Source of the DNA: Bigelowiella natans CCMP2755
Lineage: Eukaryota; Cercozoa; Chlorarachniophyceae
NCBI GenBank assembly: GCA_000320545.1
Contig: ADNK01000427.1
Location: 177,001-241,000, forward strand
DNA: 64,000 nt
Direction of reading: 5' to 3'
The notes beneath the pieces are model-generated. The model was not told the origin of the DNA and did no database searches. It saw nothing but the letters and a program-made list of their open reading frames with translations. This document shows positions 49,108 to 60,805 of this stretch, in pieces (position 1 is the first letter of the stretch; every line of letters begins with the position of its first letter). The translations under genes and the position numbers were made by a program.

Positions 49108-49590
49108 CCATTCTAGCAGGACACTAACCAGGTTCGTTGGGAGAGAGCTCCTTGGGAGGGGTGCTCGGCGAACTATTGAAGATTAACGACCAAAATATTT
49201 ATTGTCGTTTCCACGAAATCGCCTGATTTCTCCGACAAATATTGACCGGTTCCGACCGATCTTTGTAGCCGTTGAAGGTGGAAATCCAAAAATGGCATTG
49301 ATTTTCGGCGATCGTCATCGAAAAATCTGTCCGCAATTAGGATTTTCTTTGTGCGACAAGGAACACACTCGGCGGGAAGCTGTTTCCTTCACATCCGAGT
49401 ACTGGCTTTCCCCCCCCCCTACGCTCTTTTAAGGGTACGACGAGTGTGCGTACGTGAAAAGATGACTTTCTTACCTTTATATTAATGGGGAAGGATTGGT
49501 GGAATACAGCGTTTCATGATCGTGCACAGATGTTTCATAGAGGTCCCCGTATCTGCCAAATTAGGATAGAAGCAGACCCCTTCAAGCACG
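49108..49590. promoter_or_regulatory. Head-to-head intergenic region (TOG-like / coiled-coil gene)
   Basis: This 483-bp spacer lies between divergent starts. An open frame on the plus strand at 49202-49432 shows no recognised sequence and may be untranslated leader. It has one CTAG only. Confidence 0.4.
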
Positions 49591-50121
49591 ATGAGCGTTC
49601 ATGAGCTTCAGCAGGTAACCTGAAGAGAAACGGGAAAAATTCTTTAGAAGATGGTTGGCAATACTTGATGCAAATACTTGGTACAAATCTTAGTTTATGA
49701 AGAGATGTCGGGTATCTCGACACCAGCTCATCTCAACCTTGGAGGATGTGGAAGACCTGAAAGGCAAAATAGCTGTTGAGAAAGAGGTTCAATAACATCC
49801 ATTCCTTTGTAGCAAATCCTGATTATAGTATGAACAGAAACTTAAGAAGATCGAGAAAGAGAGCAATAAGGTATGTTATAATTTAGCACGGACCCAATTA
49901 TTGCGATTGTTAATTTGATCATATTGTTTACATGACCAACTGCCAAAGATGGTAAAGGAAGAGGTTCAAATGTCACGAGAGATGAATCAAATGGAAAAAT
50001 CCCACAAACATGCAACCGCGAGGAAAGTCCTCCTCACGGATGAAGCTTCTAAAATTCGATCAGTTATTGTGAAGAGGTAGTTGTGGACATCTGATTCTCA
50101 TGTGTGTTCATTTAAATTTAT

Positions 50122-50152
<31 letters not shown>

Positions 50153-50197
50153 TTTAAACATGCACACACAGACGCATGCACATGCACGCACACACGG

Positions 50198-50256
<59 letters not shown>

Positions 50257-50613
50257 TTTGAGATGGCCAATGTGTATTCGTGGTGTTAGTATCACTTCAA
50301 AAGTCAAACTGATTGCGTTTGGAAAAATCAGAAAAGCAGAAGTAAAAGCTGCGGGACAGGAATATAGAATGCTTGTCGGACATTTTCATAAATGGAATGA
50401 TGCACATGCTGTTGCTGAGAAGGAGGCACAAACTCTTTTCAAGGTCAAATTAAATGGAAAGCTTAACATATTATGTAATTTGTTCAATTGACAAATTTAA
50501 ATATATTCAGGAACTGGTGGCAATCAAGAAGGATAGAGATCAACTATTGTAACTAATGCAAACAAACACATTTATTTCATATATAACGACTAGTTTATGA
50601 CGTCCAACGCATA

Positions 50614-50650
<37 letters not shown>

Positions 50651-50950
50651 GTGTATTTTCCAATATTCAGAAAACAATATGAAATAAATACCAAGCTTGT
50701 TGTAGACAGACAGATGGAGATACAAGAGAAAAAACTTGTAATCAAAAAGGTATCTAAAATATCAATTGTCATGAACGTTCTTATGTAACCTTATTCCTTA
50801 TCAAATCAGATGAAGGACGTTCTAGCGTCTGGAATGAAAATAGCTCTTAAAAAAAACAATCAACAACCGGTGGAATTGTTAACTGATAAGGATTTGACGG
50901 AAGTTGTTAGATCTAGCGAAAAATTAGCAATTGGACCGCGATATCCCTAA
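49591..50950 (+). CDS. Small coiled-coil protein of unknown function
   Basis: The ATG at 49591 (MSVHELQQ) splices to LISTLEDVEDLKGKIAVEKE (about 49730-49790). Later exons include KLKKIEKESNK (about 49839-49871), VKEEVQMSREMNQMEKSHKH (about 49950-50010), EYRMLVGHFHKWNDAHAVAE (about 50360-50420), ELVAIKKDRDQLL and a last exon MKDVLASGMKIALKKNNQQP ending AIGPRYP at 50950. The protein is about 220 residues, mostly charged helix with heptad spacing. I recognise no family. Two introns hold (CA)n, (TA)n and (GT)n runs (50120-50252, 50617-50650). It shares a divergent promoter region with the TOG-like gene, so a cytoskeletal role is possible but unproven. Confidence 0.6.
50119..50252. repeat. (CA)n and (TA)n microsatellites
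   Basis: A CA run of about 30 bp, a degenerate CA-rich stretch and a TA run of about 50 bp lie in one intron of the small coiled-coil gene. Confidence 0.95.
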
Positions 50951-51775
50951 ATAGAGTGCAGGCCTTGTCATCACGAGCATAGTTTGTTCACAGCGAACAT
51001 GGTCTCAAAATTCGTCAGTGCTTGACGCTTAATCTATGTATGATCAATTAATACCAGCAGCAGTGCTGCAGCGCTGAAAAAGTGGATAGTTGCGATGCGA
51101 TATACGATGAAAACGGCAGAGGCTGTATCCATTCCAAGGAACAATGCAGGCAGCCCTAGAGCCTATGATATTGCAATTTTAGGAGCGAGAGTCAGCATGG
51201 CATCTAAATTACATGTGACGTCGCACGCCGCATACATAAGCATATATACCAACGTACGCGATGCAAAATGTTTACATGAGTGTTATTTGACGTGTCTAGC
51301 TAGCTCTAGAGCTAGCTAGGTGTGTATATTTAGATCTCTCTCTAGCTCCGATTATTCATAATATGCACAAGTACACTACAAGACTAGCTAGCTAGTACAT
51401 GCTAGCATACTCTAGTGCCTAGTGCTAGCTGGCTAGTGTAGCTAGCATGTTGCACATGCATTCTAGCATTGTTACTACTATGCATATTCGACCGAGCATA
51501 ATAGAGCGGAACCATTTAAGCTGAAAATACCGTTACATGCTCCACGCTAGCATGTACGCGCGCTAGCGCGCCGTGATGTTCTAGTGTTATGTATCATAGC
51601 AGGCGCGCTCCGCGTGCCGCGTATACCTACGATGATTTTGTTACTCAACTAGTAGCACTGAGCAATACAATTTATGGTTGGATCATTGCTAGTTTTCCAA
51701 TTTTGCACATTTATAATAGCTAGAACTTCAATACATGGATACTAGTCATTCGAAAGCTCTCACATTGTGCATATA
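50951..51775. other. Tail-to-tail spacer with dense CTAG island
   Basis: This 825-bp spacer separates the coiled-coil gene stop from the heme lyase stop. From about 51290 to 51760 I count more than 20 CTAG tetramers, including a CTAGCTAGCTCTAGAGCTAG inverted array near 51297-51317 and GCGCGCTAGCGCGC near 51558. No gene is supported. Confidence 0.65.
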
Positions 51776-52662
51776 TTATTCCCCAGTTGACCATTTTTTT
51801 GTAGCTAGCCGGAAGCGATCAAAGAGACCCGAAATACCTGTTGGTCTAGCATCAATGAAGTATTCTGTCTCACCATTTTCGTCTGTCCAATCATAGTAAT
51901 CGATGATGTAAGTGACCTAATTGTTAGAAGCTTATATTCATTTCACGATAAATACTCAAAAATATACACCCGAATACCTCAGTGCCACATCGGTCTATCG
52001 TCCAGTCGTGCCTATCAAACGGCAGTGGAGCTCCAAAATAACTTGCAACTTTCGCCTTTAGACTGTAGATTCCATCCTTACCTTGGAATCTTGCAAGCTT
52101 GGGATTAGGGCATTTTGACAAATGTAAGGCTTCGTATTCCATTATTGCTTTCCATGAGCCCTCGGTAACCAGAGTGTGGACGTGAGCGACGCTTGCTGAG
52201 TCTTCTTTCTCGATAGGTTTATTTTTACGTTTCAATGCCCGGTATAATTGGTTTGGAGAAGGATTCAACCATTTTCTCCCATCCTCCGAGTTCCCACGGC
52301 TGATTGAACAGACAAAAAGAAATGAGCATAATATACAACACCACCACACAAACTCATAATAAGACTCTTAACAAACGTTACCCTGCTGCTGGGATAAATT
52401 CTTCAGGAACCTCATCTCCCTCCTCCTTCTGCTGTGTGCTGACGGTGCGCATGCAGGGGTGAAGAGGACGGTCTTCACGATCAGGAGGTTCATCACGTCC
52501 GCTGCTTTCCCCCAGAGCTTTGTGGTCTACCGGGCACCCACCCTTCATAACACTACCCTTTATCTTTACATTCTTTCCTTCACCAGCTGCTTGTGCACGG
52601 ACTAAGATCGTTGTGGCCGCGCACACGGCTGGCAAAGAACGCAGTACTCGTGGCATCCACAT
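51776..52662 (-). CDS. HCCS: Holocytochrome c synthase (cytochrome c heme lyase, mitochondrial System III)
   Basis: HCCS covalently attaches heme to apocytochrome c (and c1) in the mitochondrial intermembrane space. The start ATG at 52662 gives an Arg-containing, hydrophobic N-terminus (MWMPRVLRSLPAVCAATTIL). The heme-regulatory CP motif follows as GGCPVDHKAL (about 52515-52545). The catalytic domain exon (52312 to about 51975) contains WLNPSPNQLYRALKRKNKP, AHVHTLVTEGSWKAIMEYE and the diagnostic PFDRHDWTIDRCGTEV. The last exon adds RYIIDYYDWTDENGETEYF and ends near LFDRFRLATKKWSTGE at 51776. Three exons with short introns are seen. Length of about 265 residues matches the family. Use of HCCS instead of the Ccm system is informative for the mitochondrion of this lineage. 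Confidence 0.93.
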
Positions 52663-52930
52663 GTTTACCTGAGCGCACGGAGGAAGGACATTGAATGAAA
52701 GAAGGCCACAAACGAATGAGTCACCGATCCCCTTCTAAATCAGTTCACACATACGCATATGCTCGCAAGCGTCGGCGGCGGATAAGGGCTCCGGAATTTG
52801 CGTAATGTGTCTATCCTAGCCCGTGAGTACCCCTCTGTTCGCAGGAAGCCTCGGCTATGTGGAAGGAGAACGACTGGTCAGGAGAATTGACAAATGGAGA
52901 CGATGATATAATAATGTTGAGTACAATTGC

Positions 52931-52961
<31 letters not shown>

Positions 52962-53047
52962 TACGATAAAAGTAAAGAGACATGACATAAGCTGCATTTT
53001 GTGAGATGTTTTATCGGTAATTATTGATCTAAAAGACTCGGTTGCGA
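52663..53047. promoter_or_regulatory. Head-to-head intergenic region (heme lyase / small membrane protein)
   Basis: This 385-bp spacer lies between divergent starts and includes a (CAA)n run at about 52931-52961. No CTAG cluster is present. Confidence 0.4.
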
Positions 53048-53730
53048 ATGGAGCAAAAACAAAACCAAATAATAATAGCTCTCGTGGTAGATCTAGTTGT
53101 GCTAATTGTTGCGTACTTTATGTGATCCAATTTTTTACCAATGTATGGAGAATGCAGTGTGTTCTTCCACGGGTTGTTCTAATAGTGTTGTTTTTATCAC
53201 AGAATATTGTAATAATTACTCGGTGAAACATCCTATGAGTATTTTCTTCTAACGAATCGTCGACACAATCCGTTCTACGGTAGTTCAAAGGTGCGTGCGT
53301 ACTCGAACGTAGTTTGCCAAGGGGGGGGGGGGCTCAAAGGGGTGTCTTTCCCTCAGCTACATTCTTTATTGACTTATCGCTATCCGATTCTGGAATACAA
53401 CTGCATGTCTGGGACTCATCCTACTTGATAATGCTAATTAATCAGCTGGAAAATGCTGTGGATGATTCAGTACGGCTTTCGCTATGCATACAACACAATC
53501 TATTATGGGTAGTCACACCTTCAATAGATCAGCTGAACGTATACTAATTTGTGAATGTGTTGGTAGATGGATCCCGTTCGTTTTCCTTGTTGGCGTCTAC
53601 ACTGAACCTCAACTTGCGATAACAGACGTGCTCTGTAAGACGAGTTAACTTTCTTCATTCCGCTTATCAAACTGACGAGTGATATGTTTTAGTTCCCGAC
53701 CCCCCGGCAGGAGACCAGATGCCGAAATAA
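53048..53730 (+). CDS. Small predicted membrane protein, unknown function
   Basis: The ATG at 53048 encodes MEQKQNQIIIALVVDLVVLI, an N-terminal membrane segment or signal anchor. Further plausible exons are FFIDLSLSDSGIQLHVWDSS continuing to CIQHNLLW (about 53362-53510, donor GT at 53511), WIPFVFLVGVYTEPQLAITD (about 53567-53628), then FPDPPAGDQMPK with stop at 53730. GT..AG borders join the last exons in frame. The middle exon near 53200-53280 is unsure. I recognise no family. The hydrophobic segments suggest two membrane passes. Confidence 0.4.
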
Positions 53731-54630
53731 GGCATAGAGGAGATATCAAATAGATTGGAATTCATTCGAATACTGTTGCTAGAACTTGCTGTCACGTCTT
53801 CGATGAAATAAATAACCCCCTTTCCGTGAATGGATTCGATCGATATGGGCTATAGGCCCTGGTCGATGTGTGTAATCAAAGAGCCATTTATCATCCAATT
53901 TGGACCGTTTGGGTATGGTCCAAAAAGGTACGAGTGGTTTGTTGAACGTGCGTTGTAGCACCATCAATTCTCACTCGTCGCGCGCGGCGACGCGATAGGC
54001 CTTCAACAGAGCCTTAATGTCGTACTGAGCGGCAGCAGAGCTACGCCCATGTGTACAGTAGATGTGTGGCATGATAATATTAGCATGCATAGGATGAGAT
54101 GAGCGAGGTTGATGCACCCCCTCTAGCCCTCCACCCACATATGCACATGCATCTGCTAGATGTGCATATGTCTAGCTAGCTTTAGATCTAGAGATGTATG
54201 TACATATACGCATGTACGCCATCACAACATGCGCCACTCGCTACACTAGTACATTTTGTTGAATTCCCACGAATAACGCATACGTGCGTATCGTAAGCGC
54301 TGGTATTAATATCGCGTAGCACGCATTTAGCTATCATGATTTGATGTGTAGTGTATGCATGTGTAGCAGATGTCGTATTATTTATCAGCAGCTAGTTATG
54401 ACGAATGAAGCTGTCACGTCGTTCAGAGCATGTGTTGTAAAGAACATGTGTACTGAACTACATATGTTCGTACGTGCGTACGCTATATAGCCTTATAGGG
54501 CTACAGAGTGAAATTAGGCTTCACCAAGGATTTATAAATAGGTAGATAGACACGCCGTTTGTGATGGCACGTATTTATAACATTATTGACAACACGATGT
54601 GACGACGCAGAAATAACAAAGCTTTTGATT
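53731..54630. other. Tail-to-tail spacer with CTAG/GCATGC-rich island
   Basis: This spacer of about 900 bp separates the small membrane protein gene from the Sel1 gene. From about 54080 to 54500 it is rich in CTAG (TCTAGCTAGCTTTAGATCTAGA near 54171-54192), CATGCA and GTACGTGCGTAC words. A minus-strand frame at 53779-53967 has no recognised sequence, so I make no gene call. Confidence 0.55.
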
Positions 54631-55142
54631 TCAGATTGAAACTTTACTGCATCCGAACAGTCCATTTAGACCTCCATCGATTCCACCCTCCCACGCTCTT
54701 CCTTCGGCCTGATTGTGAAAAATCATTTATGTGTTAGGCATGCACAGTGGAGGTTTTCCCACTATTACCTGTTGGAACTGCTGAAGCCAACGTTCTGAGT
54801 TGTGCGGGTCCTGCAAAAGCAAAGCTCGCACTCGAGAGGAATTGAACGCAGCCGGGTCTGGTATCGTTTCCTTTTATAGGATGAAAGAATAAGTGTCATG
54901 TACACAATGAATACACTGCTACCTCGCTTCTGTACACCTTCACGTATAATATTTGTATGAGTTTGTTTCGCACAAAAATTAGGGCAAGAGTACTCACCTG
55001 GCAGAGGGTAAATCCAAGACCGGGGCCAGGAGTAGGCTCCACAGTGGCTTGCTCAAACATCTCACGCAACTGACACAAGGAATATGAACATACGACACAG
55101 TAAAATAATACTCAAATTCATCACCTATCAATATTTTACTTT

Positions 55143-55210
<68 letters not shown>

Positions 55211-56837
55211 TGTGTGTGTCTGTTCACTCCGATGCACACCTGCCACCACCGCCACCACCACCTCCCCACACCTGTTTGCTATGTATGTCTGCCGTGGGCG
55301 CGGAGGCCATTAAATGCCCCACTGCAAAAGCTGCATCAGTGTAGCTGATTCCAAAATAATCATCAAAATTTTCAGATGACAGTAATATACAACAAAAAGA
55401 GAAGGCAGAAGAATAAAAGTGGGGCTGCTCGGACCAGAGAATTGTTACATACATACGAAATAAGCAACGTTCCAAAAATTCCAACGACAATTTCTGCACG
55501 CCTCTTGCACGTCGTCTACAGACGACGACACAACACACCACTTATGATCTACAACATGTGAACAAGATATCCCCTCCAGAGTCTCTGGCTATTAGTCTGG
55601 TTCTTTATAAGAGGGGCAAAATATATCAACACACTTCTGCTGCGACGCGTAGAAAAGCCATGTCATTGCTTTGGGAAGGTCTACTTCGACTCCAATATCT
55701 ACCCAAGATAGCAGAGATAGAGGCCAATAAGAACGACGAAACGGGTCGATGAAGAGGAGGGAGAGGGAAAATATGAAAATGATGGTATCAAAGGCACATA
55801 ATGAATGTACAGTGTGTTCCCTGCCCCACACAGCAAACATAACTCACACGCGCACACGCGCTGCTCGTACGAAAAGCATGTTCTTACAACGAATAGTATA
55901 AATTGTCGTACAAATGCAGATAAGCACATGCGCACACGCACATGTACGCACACACCTGGTCGACCAACAAGCAGCATGAAACCTAAGTCTCTCTGTGCGC
56001 TCGCTAATCCCTACGTTCGTGAGGATGTTTGTGTGTGTGTGTGTGTGTGTTTGTGTGTGCTTGTGTGCGCGAGAGGGAGAGGGAGAGGGAGAGAGGAAGA
56101 GAGGGAGAGAGTGAGAGAAAATTGTGTTTTCGCGTTTGTACGTTCTTCTCTTTTCACTCCCCCCCCCCCCCCCCCCCTCCCCTCCTCTCTCTCTCACTTG
56201 CGCGCGCGTGTGTATTTAGAAAAATATGTAAAACCTACACACACACACACACACACACACACATTTAGTTGACTATCTATGGTCCCCTGCATCGTCGTTT
56301 TATTCCAACAGCTCCACTTCCGTTCCAATTAGTTAATTACCGTTTCAGCGCCCTGTCTTGCCCAATACATGGCTCTCTCTTCCTAATGAGGTAGGGGTTA
56401 GGGATATCAGTACTGTTGCTGCTACTGTAAACACCATGAAACAACAAATAGTGAACGAACGACTGACGCATAAAATTAAAAAATCAAACGCTTGTCTCAA
56501 GCAAGAGCGAAAGCAGCAGCAGCAGCAGCAACCTTAGGGAGGGCGTGCTACATGCAATTACACGACACGCCAGCACCACCCCCACCACCATTACTGTTAA
56601 ATATACCTGCTCATGGTGAGATAACACAGGTGTAAGTTTGCGGTTATACAACTCTGTCAGGCGTCCCATGGCGTCTCGATGCCCTTGCTCTCCCGCCTTC
56701 AAAGAACATCATCAAATAAACGATCAGCTTCTATTCTATGAAGCCAAAGGTTGGTGCGTAAACGTACAGATACAGTTTCAAATGAGAGAGAATGGTTGCG
56801 CGTCTGAAATGCTACGACAACAACACCACCAACAATA

Positions 56838-56869
<32 letters not shown>

Positions 56870-58651
56870 AGGTATCTTTTAATAAGTTGCTGCTACAGTA
56901 CTATCATTGGCAGTAGCATCTACTACCTTTAGAAGCCAAAATTCAGCCCTTGCCACATTCTCCTTCCTTTCAATCTGGGGCTCATTCATTACAGTGACGG
57001 GTACAGCCTGCAATCGATTTCAAGTCACAACAACTGAAGAAGCAGCAGTCACAAAATCTTCTTCTTTAATGCTTCTAGCTGTTTGTCATCTAGCAGAAAT
57101 GCTACAGATAAAGCCTCGGACGGACCTTCACCTCGCGTCATCTATCATGATTATGATAACGAGCACCTTATTTGCGTATAAGACGCCAAGATTGAACTGT
57201 GCGTCTGCTAAGCCCTTTTTTGCAGCTGATACCATCAGCTCGTAGCCCCTACCCACATTTTGTTCCGTTCCCTACAGTATTTGAAGCAATATGGTGATGT
57301 GTATATATCACAATTGCGCATACACCACCACCATTTGCCCCTTCTCTTCTTCTTCTTCTTCTTATATACTTACTCTTCTATCACGCTGAACTTTACTTTT
57401 TACATAATCTCGAAGATCAAGGTCGGTTACCTGTCCGCGAAGCAGCATGTCTCCTAATCCATATTCTCCTCGTGGATGGCCGGTTTTGGCGGCCTTTTAA
57501 TCGAAAAATGAACAAAGTATATAACTTGATCATTGCCAAGCATAGGATTGCTTTTTGGCCCCATTCTCACATCTATGTATGCTCTCGAGCATGTTCGCAT
57601 GATTTATATCGATAGTTTGTGAATCATTCATCGTCAGTGCATCAAGAAAGGAGAGAAACGCAGCAGGTGAGAGAGATGGAATTCAACAACAACAACCCAA
57701 GAGTATGTCACAGGCAAACAGCACGAATGGATGACAGTCGGCCCTTTAAAGCTAATCTTCTCCTACCCGAGAATAGAGCGCTAAGGCCCGATCATAGCTA
57801 AGCCCGCCTTCTCCAAGCCCACGCCTATGCATCTTTCGCCAAATCATGAATCGGTTAGGTCGACATAAACGGATGGGGTGGGAGAGATATACATTTATAC
57901 TTTTATGAACCTCTGCCATTTTGACTTGAGCTTCTGGCTCATCTTGCTCGGCGGCCTTCTTCAGCCAAGAGTACCTGACAACGCGACGTCATCAATGAGC
58001 ACCTAGCTAGTTTCGCGCCAGTCATCATTATTGAACATGTTTGTGGCTTAACTCGTTTTTTGGACACTATTGATGAAAGAATGGGGCCATACGCAAGATC
58101 AGCATTCTTTTCCATCCCGTACCCCACCAGACTCATCGACCTGGAATAATACAATGCAAGAGGGTTCGAAAATATACTATGGTATAATATAATCAATGAC
58201 ACAGCTCCCACTATACGTACCCAAGCTCCGTCATTGCCTTTACATGGCCCATATTGCTCGAGATCAAGAAGTATTCTGCCGCGGCTTTGAAGTCTCGCTT
58301 TACACCCTTCGATGACCATAACTAGTATTAGTAAGGTAGCTAAGTGGGCCCAACCATATCGACCTTTGTCCCTAGTTTGAAGCTCCGTGCAAGTTCGTAC
58401 CCGGCATCTGCATCACCTTGGTCACACTTCTGTTTCAGCTCCTATTCAGGAAGAAGAGACGTGTCAAGAAACATTTGCTGCAGATTTACCACTTATGACC
58501 AAAATAAAAGATCAGCTAATAATATTGCTACCATCAGTTGTTGTGGGAGAGTGTTCGATCCCGAAAATCTACGCCAACGAGGGTACATTGAAAGTTTAAG
58601 GCGATAGGTGCCTGCGATGCGGCGGAGGAGGAGGTGGCATCGGTGTGCCAT
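54631..58651 (-). CDS. Sel1-like repeat (SLR) protein
   Basis: Sel1 repeats are TPR-like helical pairs that serve as adaptors. At least eight exon-encoded repeats are visible on the minus strand: GDADAGYELARSFKLGTKVD (about 58375-58430), VKRDFKAAAEYFLISSNMGH then VKAMTELG (about 58220-58305), WLKKAAEQDEPEAQVKMAE (about 57910-57965), AAKTGHPRGEYGLGDMLLRG (about 57432-57495), MVSAAKKGLADAQFNLGVLY (about 57175-57235), AGEQGHRDAMGRLTELYNR (about 56642-56700), DLPKAMTWLFYASQQ (about 55635-55685) and TDAAFAVGHLMAS (about 55297-55340). The C-terminus is Gly-rich (GRAWEGGIDGGLNGLFGCSK). The start is uncertain; ATG 58651 (MAHRCHLLLRRIA) is the best seen. Cellular role unknown. Exons roughly match single repeats. 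Introns hold (CT)n(GT)n, (CA)n and (CTA)n tracts. Confidence 0.75.
55142..55220. repeat. (CT)n/(GT)n compound microsatellite
   Basis: A CT run of about 50 bp abuts a GT run of about 27 bp in a Sel1-gene intron, the same compound type as at 3720. Confidence 0.95.
56029..56265. repeat. GT, GAGG, poly-C and CA simple-repeat cluster
   Basis: Within about 240 bp of one Sel1-gene intron lie a GT run, a GAGAGGGA-type purine tract, a C tract of about 18 bp and a (CA)n run. Confidence 0.9.
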
Positions 58652-59294
58652 GCTCCCGAACTATTAGTGCGACTTCGAAGGAAGGATAAAAATGTGGAAA
58701 TTAGGCCTAGTTCGAAGAAAAATGTAAATATTGTCAATATACTTTGTCGTATATTTAGATTAGACGAGATCGTAGTGGATTAATCTAAAACAAAAATCTT
58801 ATTGCTTTATTTTTCGGAATGAAAATATCTTTGCGCTCCCCAGTTGGAATGATTTACTGTTTATGCTCTACGACTTTCATTTTTTTAACTATGAAATGGA
58901 AATAGGACTCCCTTTTTCCTTGCTGCTTTGTCGATAAAAAGAATCGTGATAGTGCCAAATTATTATTTTCAGCCTATCTTCGACAGAAGCAATTCATGCA
59001 GACACTTTGGGGCAGATGCGACAATAATTGTATTCGAATAGGTAATATTTTATCTTCTTTTCCGCCTATCTTTTCCCCATTTTTGAAATCACTAGAATCT
59101 TGAATTCTCTGTGCGCCAGGTGATTCACTCTTAAAGTGCCACGCAAGAGAATGTTCATATTTCGGATGTAATACATGGAAGTATCCATGACGCATTGCAT
59201 AAATGCATGAAGATAGCCTGTCGGTGTATTTTGTCAAAGGCTTCCTGTTACACAGATTAAAGCTAAATCCCTAGTCGCCCCCCCCGTTCCCTCC
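58652..59294. promoter_or_regulatory. Head-to-head intergenic region (Sel1 / mitochondrial small protein)
   Basis: This 643-bp AT-rich spacer lies between divergent starts. A minus-strand frame at 58974-59237 shows no recognised sequence. CTAG words are few and scattered. Confidence 0.4.
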
Positions 59295-60163
59295 ATGCTC
59301 AGAAAAGCTGCTCTCCTTCCCAAACGCTTGCTTCGACGCACTATCTCCACCCGATCCCGACTGCAGGGGGTAATCTATGAATCTATGCAATGCCTTTCAG
59401 CGATGGAACGGTCCGATAATTTTGCTGTCCCCGTTAGAACTACATGAGCTACGCAGAGTTATTCTAATTTTTGGCTGTTATGCAATTGAAAAGGCGAAGA
59501 GAAAAATATGAGATTCATCTTTAAATGGAATACATTAAATTGTTATTAAATTTTGCAGGGTGGCCACGGAGGTCCTGAACCAAAGGGACTCCTTGCCAAG
59601 ATTCAGTCGAAAGATGAATACGTACGATTACTAACTGCTAACCACAACATGAGGGAGATTTTCTCGACTTCTCACATGAAAATTCTATGATTAATTCAAA
59701 TTTTACTCCCATATACCAGCTTGTGCTTGCGACATTTGGCGGTGTTGCAAGTGTTATCTTTCTGAATAAGCTGCTCTCGGGAGGCAAAAAGGCACCGGAA
59801 CCTGCACCTTCTTCCTCCTCCTCTAGCTCTGATGGTGGAATCCCATCATTTACTGACCCATCTTTTGCTGAATGGGTTGGAAAGGAAGGTGATTCTTATT
59901 TACATATTCACAAGCACAACGAGTAGGCAGTCTCCATAAATCTTTCCGCATCGACTCGTATCAACTGCCGCCTTCCTACACTTTCTTTAAATTAATTTTG
60001 CGTGTAAAGTGAATTGTCGTGTTTGGGAAAATGGGAATAGTAAGTTGGGTGTGCTATGCATTCTTTTTACTTTATATCTTAGCCTTTATTGATCTAAGCC
60101 TTATTTTCAATCTACATTTACCCAGGAAACTTCGAGAAGCTCTTCGCTCAGCTCGACGGCTAA
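59295..60163 (+). CDS. Small single-pass mitochondrial membrane protein, unknown
   Basis: Four exons join cleanly in frame to give about 110 residues. Exon 1 (ATG 59295) is a textbook mitochondrial presequence, MLRKAALLPKRLLRRTISTR. Exon 2 (59559-59620) gives GGHGGPEPKGLLAKIQSKDE. Exon 3 (from about 59720) gives a membrane segment, LVLATFGGVASVIFLNKLLS, followed by a Pro/Ser-rich linker and PSFTDPSFAEWVGKEG. Exon 4 (60125-60163) ends NFEKLFAQLDG. The size, presequence and single membrane span are like accessory subunits of respiratory complexes or of ATP synthase, but I recognise no family, so function is open. Introns lack microsatellites. Confidence 0.75.
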
Positions 60164-60805
60164 ACAGTTTGAATATATCTTAGCTAAGCATACAACAAAA
60201 TGCCCGGCACATAAAATTAAGGGTTGTTGTTGAACATGTGTGGTTTAGATGGTACGATTCAATAATATTAGCAATGGATGCATGTGGGTTCTTCAACATG
60301 CAACATGAATCTTTCGATCCTAAACGGTGTGTTGAACGGTGTCGCATACAGATTGCACATACAACCACACCATGCATGTGTGCACGCTCGCATGGTGTGC
60401 ATTGCTAGATTGCGGCACGTATAACGTACGTGTCTGTTGTCCTATGCTATGACGCTTCGCTAGCTAGCTGGGGCGACACATGCGAGTGTGCTGCTGAATG
60501 GCAGGTGCTCATAGCTGTATGCGGTGCGAAGCACAACAGACATACGATGCTGTCTAGCTGTGTACGTCTAGACGTGCTCTGTGCTAGCGTGCGCAGTAAA
60601 CATAGCTATTACATCATTTACACATGTCTAGACATCATTACACAAATGCCGCAATGGCAGCAATATACGATTGCGTGTGTGTGCACGTGGCGCACTTGCG
60701 AAGATGAATCAAAGTTCTTGCCTCCGAAGACCTACATGTTTGAGCACCTATTGGCTAACTGTGTTCTTAGTTCAGAGGATTCTTGAGCCTTGCACTAGCT
60801 GAAAC
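60164..60805. other. Tail-to-tail spacer with CTAG/GCATGC-rich island
   Basis: This 642-bp spacer separates the mitochondrial protein stop from the large repeat protein stop. CTAG words cluster at about 60455-60640, with ACGTCTAGACGT at 60564-60575 and CATGTCTAGACAT near 60623-60635. A plus-strand frame at 60430-60786 crosses the island but has no recognisable sequence. Confidence 0.6.

Noticed and set aside
60430-60786. 118-codon plus-strand frame in the last convergent spacer
   Set aside because: Cys- and His-rich by composition of the CTAG/CATG island; no family resemblance.
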